Below, one piece after another: positions 13,215 to 25,400 of a DNA stretch of 64,000 nt. Both the position numbers and the translations under genes were made by a program. Where the stretch lies: assembly GCA_016806645.1 (NCBI GenBank), contig JACSYO010001502.1, forward strand, positions 2,020,501 to 2,084,500, read 5' to 3'. The stretch's first letter is position 1; each line of letters begins with the position of its first letter. Under the pieces are notes generated by a model, which was given only the letters and a program-made list of their open reading frames with translations, was not told the origin of the DNA and did no database searches. Source of the stretch: Ophiodon elongatus. Its lineage: Eukaryota > Chordata > Actinopteri > Perciformes > Hexagrammidae.

Positions 13215-15052
13215 CTGCACACACAGAGAGGGGGAGAGAGACAGAGAGAGAGACAGAGAGCGGGGGAGAGACACAGAGAGAGAGAGAGAGACAGAGAGAC
13301 ACAGACAGACAGACAGACAGACAGAGAGAGAGAGAGAGAGAGAGAGTCTTTGGTTTATACTTCATATTAAAAAAGACAAGAACAGATTCTGGAGAGGCCC
13401 ACAGTGTAATTTGTGGCGATGCTGCATAGTTTGTCTGCATACAACATGAGGATTGGTAATGGCACAAAAAATTACGAGTAAAGCATGAAGAAGAACAACT
13501 TTCAGTGCGATTTTATAAAAGTGTTGAATCATGACGGTCTAAGTGTTCCACTGAACTCGTTTTTTTTAGCTATAGCGTAAACTAAAAACAAAAAAAACAA
13601 AAAAACTAACTTTATTAGAATTGTCATACGTGACCTTTGTCTTCTGCATTCAAACCCATCATAATCATTTCGGTGCAGTGGGCTGTTAAAGAGCACCTAG
13701 AGACACTTAGCGCCCACTGAGCTCAGCCAACTCTTAAAGCTACGGTACAGTAGAAATTAAGCTAGAGCCTGGAGCAGATTAGCTTAGTTTAGCACAGAGA
13801 CAGGGGAAAACAGCTAGCCTGGCAATTTTCCAAAGATTTAAGCCTTTTAATATCACAAATTAACATGTCATTTTGGTTAATTATAGATACAAAAAAAATG
13901 ACAAAGTTTTCAGGGCCAGACATTTTCATGGCCGGGATAAGGGACTTCCAGGAGTCAACAAGACAGGACTTCAGACAAGACTTTCCCAGTCTTAATGCAA
14001 AGCTAACCCTTGCTGGCTGTAGCATTAGATTTACCGGAATGACATGAGAATGGTTTCAATCTTCTCATCAGATTCTGCAAGACACCAAATGAACGTACTA
14101 GAGATATCAGACTAGTCCCTTAATTGTCTAAGCTTAAAGTTACAATAAGCTATGAGTTTGATAAATAGTAAATTCCAACTGTAATTTTCTGATTTTGCGT
14201 TGTGTTTATCAAAACATACTCCACTGGCCACAGGCCAACATTAAGAGACTCTTCTACCATCCAAACACGAAAAGGTGTTCTTGCAATGAAAATGTATTGA
14301 AATGAGAAAACATTTAAAAATACTATTGAAGTACTACTATAACCTTTATCTTCTCTGGTCGTATTCCTTTATTATACTAAATAGTATCACCGCTGACAAT
14401 AAGAAAAAAAAGTTATCTAGTTTTTGTATGTTATATTATATTGCCTAATGATGCAATTAATTGGTGTTTCCAAAAGATTTCAAAGATTATCCAAAAAGTA
14501 CCTGAAATTATAGAAATAAACAGGAAGTGAGAAGTTGCAGTTCTCTGTGTCTGTATCTGTATCTGTAGTGAGAAAACACCAGAAGGAGAGAAGAGGAAGA
14601 AAAAGACAAAAGTGTTGGAGGAGGAAAAAAGACAAAATACTTGGAAAGCTTTTGTGGGCATTTGGTATAAAAATGTGTCTCACCAGTATTGTCTGCTGGA
14701 CAGTTTTCATTGTTCCCGACCAGACAGCAGGAATGCTGCGAGGGCGAGGACTCCCTGTGCTCGTCTGGCTGGCACCCTGCGTCCGCTCCCTGGTCACCAG
14801 AGTGCACGTGGCTGTCGGGGCCGTGGCACTGCGACGAAACCTGGCCCAGAGGCACCATCTCCAGGCCGTCCTGCTGGCACGGCGCCACGCAATGCATTAC
14901 AGGCAGAGTGCCGCTGGAGAAAGTGCCATTGGTCTTGTTGTAACATCTGCTCGGAGACAGAGAGAGATGGAAAGAAAAGTGGGACATGTGTTTATAAAAG
15001 TTGCCAGTGCATTGCTGAGTGCTCACCCACTGACAACTCTCAGCTTCTTTTG

Positions 15053-15107
<55 letters not shown>

Positions 15108-16379
15108 GAAAACCCTTGCATTAATACCCCAAGCAGTGTACAAAACGATGACAGCTCTTACCATAATGGCAGCACTGTCGCACAGTTGCAAAAAATAAAT
15201 AAATTAAAGGTCCAGTATCACTGCCTCTAAATAACTAGGACACATTGTGGGTTTGCTCTCGCAAACCCAGAGAGCTGCACGCAGCCAGGCCAGCTTCACC
15301 ATGTTTCACTGAACTCAGCTTCCCTCTATCGGCACATGATTGGATTGTGACCACACCCCCTCTTTTCCCAGCAGCCGGAGGTAAATAAACACAGGGCTCA
15401 TTAGGTCTGCTGGCTGGGTGCACACAGGGTAAACTGTGATGGTGGGGACCCTTAAGTACATAAACAGGACTAGCAGGAGGGGAAATATGTGTGTGTGTTA
15501 GTGCACTTTTACTCAGCAGTATTTCATGAAATACGAGTGTTGTGCATGTCCTTGCAATATCCATTAGGCTCATCTTTTTAAATTTTTTCCAAGGTGCTCG
15601 TGTGACAAACAGCTCAGAAAGTTTTAATATATTTTTTTTTAAATCGAGCTGTGCGTTATGCACCCTTCAAGTAAGTAAAAAACTTACTTGGCTGTCTTGC
15701 AAATTTTCCACAGATCCCATTCCAGATTTCCGTAATATTGATTTAGTTTCTGAATAATAAACACTAATAAATTCCCAGAAATAAATTGTCCCAGATATCC
15801 ACACAGAGCAAAACAAATCACACAATGCTAAATTAAATTATCTTACCTATTGTTGTTGCAGAGGTTCTGACAGCTCATACAATCAGTGGACTCTGTTTGG
15901 GGGAGCGCTGTGTACATGCCTCCGCCCTGACAAGAGAGCACAAACACCACATTTAGCCAAATCAAACTGCATGTGCAGCTGCTGCTGTAAAACACCTGGT
16001 CATTTAAAACTTGAATATTATGGATATGAATAAGGCATCCAGTCTCTAGGTCTGGAGTACTTTGTGGTGCGGCACTCACATTATGGTGGGAGTGGGGGTG
16101 GGGGTGCGAGTGCTCGCAGTCGTGGGTGCTGTGGGTCATGGTGCCATCGTGGCCGTGTGGGTGGCCGGGCGAGAACAGGCTGCCGGAGCCGTTGAGCAAC
16201 GCCAAGCCGTTGGGGAGTTTGTGGTGGAGGTGATGGCACCCTTGGGGTAACATGGGACCACTGTGCCCATAGCCACCGTGGACGCCCCCATTGATGCGGC
16301 TGGAGCCAGGCAGAGTGGTGTACTCCAGGACATGGCCGTTCATCTCTGCTGGCTGGTACAGGTAGCCGGGAGGGTCATA

Positions 16380-16443
<64 letters not shown>

Positions 16444-19400
16444 AGACAGAGACAGAGACAGAGAGAGAGAGAATGATGGAGAGGCAGAACGGTTAGGGAT
16501 AGGGGCACACACCAGTTTGACAAAAATAATTCATCACAACAAGATAATTATAACAATATAATAATCGGCAATTGTTACTAACAGAAACACAGAATTAAGA
16601 GGCAAACTTAGCTGACAATGTTCCTATGAAAGAGTTGTTTACTTTTCTTGTACGCACTTTTTAATCTTTTGGATGGTAAATAAATGTCCTGGTAATTCTT
16701 TTTTTTTTGCATTTGAGGAGCCACTTTTAGCTTTTTGTCAAAGTGCAGCCTTTTGCCTTGTCATCGCAAAGTTTATTAAATACTGCAATTTGGCATTGAC
16801 AATTTGCCAGAATCGTCTTAGTCTTTTTTATTTGATCTTTATCAGATATTCGAAGATAAACCTAAAATCAGAATTTTGCAAATTTTGTCTATGTTCTGGT
16901 AAAGCAGCTTGTGTCCAGACAGTAACGCTGCACTTTGAGAGGTTTGTCTTCTTCCTCCGCAGTATTTTCTGCAACTAAACCAACTGCAGTGTTTAGAACA
17001 TCTGCTTTCTGTTTGCACCGTCACGCACATGCCCAGTGTATGCAAATGGTCATGTGATATGCGTTTTCAACGGTTGCCGTGTGGACGGAGATCATTTCGA
17101 AAACGAAAACGTCCGTGTGCACGGAGATCGCTTTGGTTTCAAAACTTACTTACTCAAAACTTTAAAATGAAAAGGTGTTAGTGTGGACGTAGCCTAAGTC
17201 ATTATGGTGAACTCCAATGCATTCTCACACAGAAAGTGAGCACCTGTGATTCAATCTGGGCTTTTCCCCCAAAATCTATAAGCTATAAAACCCAAACTAT
17301 TTACAGACCCAAGCGGTCTGGTAAAGAGTTCATCCAACATGGCAAACGTTTTTGCAAGCAAAGTGGGATCCATATACGTACTATGAACACTTGGAATATG
17401 CTGCACACGCTGTCTTGGGGCCAACTATTTTTAAATATGAGACACTTAAAATGGAGTTAACTCTTTGTATGTGCGCTAGTGCAGCAAACTAATTTTAGCC
17501 ACAGTAAAACCACATTATATGATGGATGGTTTTGGAACACATTATCCAAAGTCTCACACTGTAAACAGGAACTATACTTCTTCTATGCACGCTTTGCCTG
17601 GACACTCACTGTGCATGTTGTTCTGCTGACGATTCCTCCACAGACACATGGCAATGAACGCCAGCAGGATGAGCACCATCACTCCCAAAACACAGCCAAC
17701 AATCAGGTACAGGAGTCCACCGGGTGGGCTGGGAGGCTCCCGCGGGTGAGGGTAAGGTGGGGTGATGGGGTGCTGGCTGGGTGACCCCGGGGACTGACGT
17801 GCTGCAGCAGAGAGGGAGGAGGGGACATGAGGAACAGCTTTTTTTTACTCGACAGCAACCGAGCAAAATAACAGTACCGAGCTATAGAATGCAAACCATT
17901 GTTGTTGCTCTCGTAAAACTCGGTACATTTATGTTATGTAATTATGCTCATTGTACCCGTCGTTAAAGTTACAGCCTTCGCAGAAACATGCCCGGACTTC
18001 TGATTAAGTGGAGGTTTGGTTGACGCACGAGTCTTTTCTTGTGGAGCACAGCTTGTGTTTACTTACCTTTGGTCTCACAGATCATGACGTTGCTGTATTC
18101 GCTCTCTCCCCCATCATTAAAGCACTGCATCTTGATATCGTAGGAGGTCTCCGGTTGGAGATGTCCAATCAAGTGCCAGTGTTTTACACCTGAGAAGGCG
18201 GAAGAGAGGGAGATGGAAAAAAAATAAAAAAATCAGGGGGACAAAGGTGAGCAATCACTTCCTCTATGAGCCGGCGGTGACTCACATTGCTCCAAATCCT
18301 ATATAAACTCACTATCAGTATTTCCCTCCTTCTCTTCATGTCTCACAACTCAGGTCATGTTCTTTCATGCTCGCTCTGTCATTCCCCCTAACCCCCTTCT
18401 CTCTCTCTCTCTGCTTCAGCCCCCCGTCAGTCCCACCAGGGCCCAGACAGTTGCTTTATTCTAGATGAGCTCCATATATGGCAGCGCCATGTTTGTCCTG
18501 GCTTGCCTCCAATAATCGCACCACACACACACACACGCACACGCACACGCACACGCACACGCACACGCACACGCACACGCACACGCACACGCACACGCAC
18601 ACGCACACGCTTTGGAATCACAGATAAACGCCAATCTCCAACATGGAAATGCTACGTTTCAAACAAATGAGGCCGAAATAAGGTGCTGTTCTTGCTGCGT
18701 TTGGTTAAACATGAAGTATAATAAATCAGTGCACGTCGGCTTCGTCCGCCCCGGGGTAGATTTTAACTGTCGCAAGTGGGAGCAATAAAAGAAGTAAGCT
18801 GCTGCTGAAGATAAATCTACTCTGTGCTGTAAATCCGAATCAATACAGACGTTTAATACACAAATAAACACCAGTTTGTGCTCAGTCACAGATTTCAAAT
18901 AATAATTTTTAAACAGGACACACAAAGATTTTCTGAGAGGTACGTGACTACAGCAAAGTACTGAACCTCAGTACCTTTTGAGGGCCGAGCAAAATGTGTC
19001 AGAAGTACTGAGAATTAAACTGCTGGGTACGGTTCGGATGAAAGTTGGCATTGAGTGGTTTATCAGATTATTAGTTTTGTATTGTTTAGGTAAAGTTGAT
19101 GAACAAAAAAGAGAGTTATTTAGATAATGTTTTTTTTATTCCTCAAAGTATGGTATCCAAATAAGAGTTGTGTTGGTACTGAAAGTATCATATCAAAAGG
19201 TGATACTACTACTACTGAAAAATAAGCACAGAATTAGTGCTTTTCAGGTAAAAACACATCTGGACATGAAAAAGACAACAACAACAACCCTGATGAAAAA
19301 TGTTTTTCTGTGTATGCTTTGTGTCTGCCACAGTGTCATTTTTATGTTCGGGTGCCAAAGTTAAATGATAGGCACAGGTAAGGAGCCCTGCGGTGCAGAA

Positions 19401-22400
19401 GGGCTCACTTTAAGAGGAGCCTGATCCTTACAGCCATCACTGCCCTGAACAGCAGGCCCCGCTGAAGGGACCGGAGAGCGGACCGGTGTCTGTCATTGTG
19501 TGCTGTTGCTATTGTACTGTTGTATGTATTGCTGTCTGACATGTACAGTGCTGTGGAGGTGAGCCGGGGACAATAAAGTCCATAATCTAAATGTTAAATC
19601 TTACAAAGTGGCTTTGACACTGGCTGGTAGAAAAGTGTGTTGGTGTCATTAGATGTACAGATCTAAATAATTATATATAATGTGGAAGCCATAACTCCAC
19701 ATACACTGAATTCCTGCGGTAAACAGTAGTGGTGTAACGGACCACTGTTAATCCGTACGGATATCCCCTCGCGGTTCGGCACGCATGTGAACCGCTGATT
19801 AATTACACAGTTTAGGGTTCACACACACATCACGGTGTGAAGCAAAATGTTTTACTGCGATCGTTATCTGCCAACATTCAGGTCTTGTGAAGACAAAAAA
19901 CACTATAGATGACGATAGCAAAGTAAAAGGATAACATTTAGATTTTCTGATGGTTTACACTGACTTCAGAGCGGTTGAAATTATTTTTGGGAGGGCTGGA
20001 AAGTTGTCAGCCAGCTACTATAATCAAAACAACAAAATAATCTGTATCTGCCAATATGGATCATTGATGATCGGCAATTCGTTTAAATCCGATCCGTGAC
20101 TCCGATGCGTGATATGATCCGAACCGTGAGTTTTATGATCCGTTGCACCACTAGTAAACGGTAATATGTGACCAAGACATTTAATAAAAAAATAAAAAAT
20201 AAAAAAAATAAATAAAAAAAAACATTTTTAAAATGGATTTAGACCATTTTTAGACTTAATGTATTGACATCTGTTGATATCCTTCAAATCCCCAAAAGCC
20301 GTGCCCCACACACATGCCCCTGACAGTGGGCACGTTGTGGAAAACTAGACTTTAGGTGCACATGAGAGGAGAGTTGGGTGGAGTGAAGGGATGTCCCTCC
20401 TTCCCTTCCTGTACCAGGCTCCACTGTTAGCATTCCACCCAGCAACCTGAGCCCCTCTCCTCGGGCCGGGCTCATATTTCAGCTCTGGCAACCATTTATT
20501 AAAAGCAGATTTCAGAAAGCCCCGCTGCCCATGGACAGCACTCTCGATAAATCAAACAGCAGAAATGCCCCCTCTTCACTATACCCGCTCTTGACCGTGA
20601 GTATCCATTACCCTCACAACTCACAGTTTATCTGCAGAGCGTGAGCTCAACATCCGGGACAGGACGGGGCTGTCGACAAACAATCTACACCACCTACACA
20701 CTCAAGTCTGCAGTCGAAACACAGACACGCACACATTCAAACGTGCACTCCCACTCACCTTCGACCATATCTCTTTTGTAGTCGCTGTCATTGTCGCTGT
20801 CCGTGGGTCGGTAGTAAATGTAGAAGCCTTGGATTGGAGTGTTGTTGTTACTCGAGGGGCTATACTGGATGGGGATGGAAAAAAAGATTGCGTTAGACTA
20901 CAGCAATCTGGTGGGTAATTATGATACAAAGAGAGGACATTTTCCGGCAACTAATGGCGGGGCTTGTTATCAGCAGATGTACAGCACTGCAAGCAAGATT
21001 GTGATTGCGCTTTCTGTCTAAAGTTCAGGAAATAATGAGGCTGTCTGAGGTTAAGTAAATGTGGGGAACTATCTGCAGCCCAAACTGTGGTGAAGAGGAG
21101 AAACAGATTTCTAGAGAGTGGAATCAAAACGTAGATGGACAGGGCCTCTTAATCTCTGTTAGAGCGGAGCTCTAATCAGCACAGCCGCTCAATTAGAGGT
21201 CTGATTGAGAACCACCAGCAGCTCAAACACAGGTGAGCCAGCTGGAAAACACACTAAGGACATCAAGAGGGTCCACCAAGGCAATCCACAAGGCATCAGG
21301 TAGGTTTTAAACAAGCCAACAGTTTATAGAAATCCGCTATTCACCAACAACCACTTTACTGCATCCAAAACTAACAACTACAACAAGTGTGGTTAGTCAA
21401 AGTTGAACCATGACAAGTTTGACTGTTTTATCTCTTCCAAACAAGTTTGCATCAAATCTGCCTGCTCGTGTTTATTGTCCAGTCTCACTCCTTTTTCCAG
21501 ATATCAGCAATTAACCTGGTGAGTACAATTTCATGTACATATTGCTGATAGGAAAGATGACCCAGAACTACAACTTCTTCCACCAGTCTTATGGATATTG
21601 TACGTCAGTCATTTACTCACAGTCCAGCGCAGCATGATCTGTGTGTCGCTGATGGGGTCTGTGGATGAGATGTGAGGCCCGACCACAGGGCGGTCTGCGA
21701 TGCGCGGGCTGGCTTGTGGCACCTGGTAGGGCTTGGAGGGAACGCTGTGAGGACTCTCGCCGTACATGTTCACGGCTACGACGCGGAACTTGTAGGAGGT
21801 ACCTGAGAGAGAAAAAACAATGATAAAGGCAATGTCACAGTGCAGTGGTGCTGACTTTTCATCCTGTGGCATCTATCAATAAATTATATCCGGCCAGGGT
21901 GATACCCAAGGCTGCTGTCCTTGTTGATTCATTTTAGTCTCATCGCTTAAGTTTAGAGGCAATAAATCTTTGCTCATGGTAGAAATGTAATAGTTTTAAA
22001 TGATTTTTCATTAAAAACCCTGTCTATATTATTACATTTTAGCTTTATTTGATGTGTTCTTCACTTAACCAGGCTACAAAAACAATATTATTGTTCTGTC
22101 AAAAACAATGATTGCATGCTTAATAGTTGGGCCAATAGTTGTCCGTCACTAAAAAACTAAAACTGTGAAATATCAGCTGGCTGGATGAGTCACTATGCAG
22201 CAGTGAAACAGAAAAATACATAAGACATAAGCTAACTAGTCACACACAGGACTCGACAGTAACAGTTGCCAGGTCGCCATTGGGAACCATTTGGAGAAAT
22301 TGGCTACCAATTCTTGGCCGTTGGCTTCCATCAGTGGCAACCACTTTCCAACATATATTTAAATAGTACAGTTACAGTCGGAACGGGAACCAGACAACGT

Positions 22401-25400
22401 ATAACTGCATAGTGTCTTAATTACTTAAGATACAAGTGACTAAAATCTTTTGGCAAATAAAAGCTTGCCAGTTTGGCAACCATTTGTAAAAGTTAGTGTT
22501 GAGCCTTACATACAGCGTCACATGATGATTTTAGATCTAGAAGCCCATATCTGGGCAGAGGAATCACGTCACGCTTCACTGGACTGTCGAGAAACGTTCG
22601 GAACCATGTGAGAGCTCACCAGGCTCCAGATTGCGAACTTCCACAGACAGCTTGAGAGGTGAGATGTTATCCGCAGCCACAATCCACTCTGCACTGCGGC
22701 CGCGTCTGTACTCCACACGGAAAGCTGTGATTGGAGACCCGCCATTGGCTCTCGGGATCCAGGTGACATAGACCGAACTTTCAGTCGCCATGGAGATGGT
22801 GGGGCGGTCGGGGGCCTCGGGTACTGGGAGAGAAACAAATAAGGAGTAACCCTTTGAGTCGTGCAAACTTCTGCGAATCCAATTAAAAACACACAGAGAG
22901 AACTGGCAAGCGTCATGACTGCATCCCGACTCATGTGAGGATGGAACAAGTTCACAGAGAAAGAAAAAAAAAAAAAAAAGACGGCATGACGTGGAGGAAT
23001 GTGTACTTACTGCCTGGGCTCTTAGCCATAAAGTTAGAGAGGGCAGGAAAGAGTAAGAGAGAGAGAGAGACAGAGAGAGAGAGAGGGTTAGTGAAAAGAC
23101 CAATGTGAGTTTCAGCAAAGTAGGCCTGCTTGTAAACATGCACAAACACAGATCTGACCAAAAAGCTGTGTGCAAGCTCACAGCTTTCTGCTTACAGCAT
23201 CTTTCATCCCAAGAGTCATTACAGGGTGTCAACTATCGTGTCACTGTTTGTACTCCACAGCACAAAGAAACAAAGCAGACCACATCCAAACATTAAACTC
23301 TGACATCTATTCAACACGGTCCGGTCATGAACTCCACAATAACCAACACGTCACAAAGCCCCAGAACTCCCTCAGAAACATCCCGCGACCATTGTCGGCT
23401 CACGGTCCGGCTGCAGCAGCAACAGGACTTCACAGACCTACCTCTGTCGTGTATGACGACACCAAAGTGTGTGTTGGTGGTTTTGTCCTCTGGAGCTTTA
23501 GGGGGCATCGAGACGACAGGAGGCTTGGACGGATTCTTGTTGGCGGTGATGCTCTTCTCTGAGAGAGGAGGAAGAAAAGCGGGTTAGAAAAACAAAGCCC
23601 GACAAGTCTTCAGGGCTATCAGTTCCACCAAGAGCACATGGAGCCGCTCTGGATGTTGGCTCTGAAATCTAAACTTTCCTCCTGGTTTCTGGAGCTGTTG
23701 GGGTTTTGATCAGGGTGGGTTTCAGGTTTCCCCTTGACGACGCTGCAGTTACTCTCAGCTGTGTTGTTGCTCGGATGAGTGTGTGATGTGAATGCGTAAC
23801 GGAAGCACTGTGCCAATTGCAATTAGTACCTTTTAAAGTAAATATAAAAAACAATAATTTTGTAGTTTAGATATTTCTATACATGGCCGTAGCTATCACT
23901 GACAATAGCAAGATCATGTCCTCGTTCATGCTTTTGGGTACTTTTAAAGGCTGATTTATTTTTTATTTATTTTTGACTATAGGCAAAAACACGTGTTCAG
24001 ATTCAGTATTGTACAGAAAATACAGGTAAATGAATAAATGCCATTTAGACCAAAATAAATGACCTTATTGAGGATAAATCTGATGTTTCTCAGGGAGGTG
24101 GCATTGTTCTGGTGAGTTCTGGATCTGCACACAAGAGTCTGGTTTTGGACTGGTTGGTATTTCTTTGGTCCAAGACCATTTTGTAAAGGAACCACCCTCT
24201 GGATGAAATCATATCTGTGGTTTCTGGCAGTAGTTTACATATTTCTGACCAGGGGACATTTTGTCAACCCTGCTGTGGTATAGCATTATTGTCAGTTTTT
24301 GGAACATTTGCGGTTGTTCTTGTTTCTATTTGTCTCAAAAACACAACAAACTTTCTTGAAGTCATTCATTATGATTATGATACTGATCATTATGAATGTA
24401 CAGAGGATTATGATTGGACAAGGCAGTAGAAGTAGTAATTTAAAGGAATAATCCACCCTCGGATACAGTACAGGGTTGTATACAATACATTTTGAATCAT
24501 CCAGCAGTCATTTAGTAACAAAGTGTCATCATTTTATGTTTTGGTGCATTCACTTATCCTCAACCTGTCTCATCTGCTTCTACTTCAGTTATTAACATTC
24601 CTCAGTCCACAGAAACTGCAAACCATTTTCATTTTGTCAGGTGCTAGAGCCAAAAGTTAGCTTTGTTGAAAATACTTTATTGTGCTTCCTCTTCTGAGAT
24701 TATATGAGTTTTCTCTGAAGGTAGACACACAAATATCTCCCCAAAATCTACAGTATATTCTCTTTCACCCCGAACAGGCAATGTGATCTGCATATTGTTT
24801 TTGATTCTGATGAGACCGCCATCGCTCAAGAATAAGATGCATGTTTCTGCTTCGCCTCTATTAAATTTCATCCTGAACGTCGGTTTAATATCTGTGCAAA
24901 ATCTGGAGGTCAGACACAACCAGATGCTCTTCAACTCAGAAGAGATGACACCAAAACCTGACATTTACTGTTGATGCTTTAGGCAGCTGAAAATGTTCCC
25001 TCTTTCCATCGCAGCGGCGTTGGAAAAGTGGTGAAGTGGGGTCTTCCAGTGGTCAGTTATTCCCAAGAATACCACAAAAACACTTAACAGCCTGACACAC
25101 ACTGGCACTGAAGTCACATTGCTATTAACAGTTGTTTCAAGCTGTGTTTGAGTGTTTATTTTTTTGCTGAGAGCCCGTGGTTAGACTGACCCTTGCCGGT
25201 GCGGAAGGTGAGCATGGCTGGCTGGCCCTCGCCTGCTGAACTTCGAGCAACCATCAGCACCTCGTAGAGACTGGAGGCCTCGAGCTCTGACAGCCGCAGG
25301 GTCTTCTCACTGCCAGGGACCCGGACTGTGTGCCAGTTCCCCACCACTGTTCCCATTTCATCGACCTGACGCACACACAGATACGGACAGACGGTCACAC

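Noticed and set aside
22982..23020. Possible micro-exon of cdon between coding exons 10 and 11, ending at a good GTAAGT donor
   Set aside because: The acceptors available before AGCCCAGGCA give 10, 8 or 3 bp. The first two break the reading frame and the third is implausibly short; the direct junction of the neighbouring exons already fits phase and family sequence.
24677..24964. 95-codon minus-strand frame inside a cdon intron
   Set aside because: Looks protein-like in places, but it is in an intron, has no usable splice pair matching cdon phases and was not recognised. Probably part of an unidentified repeat.
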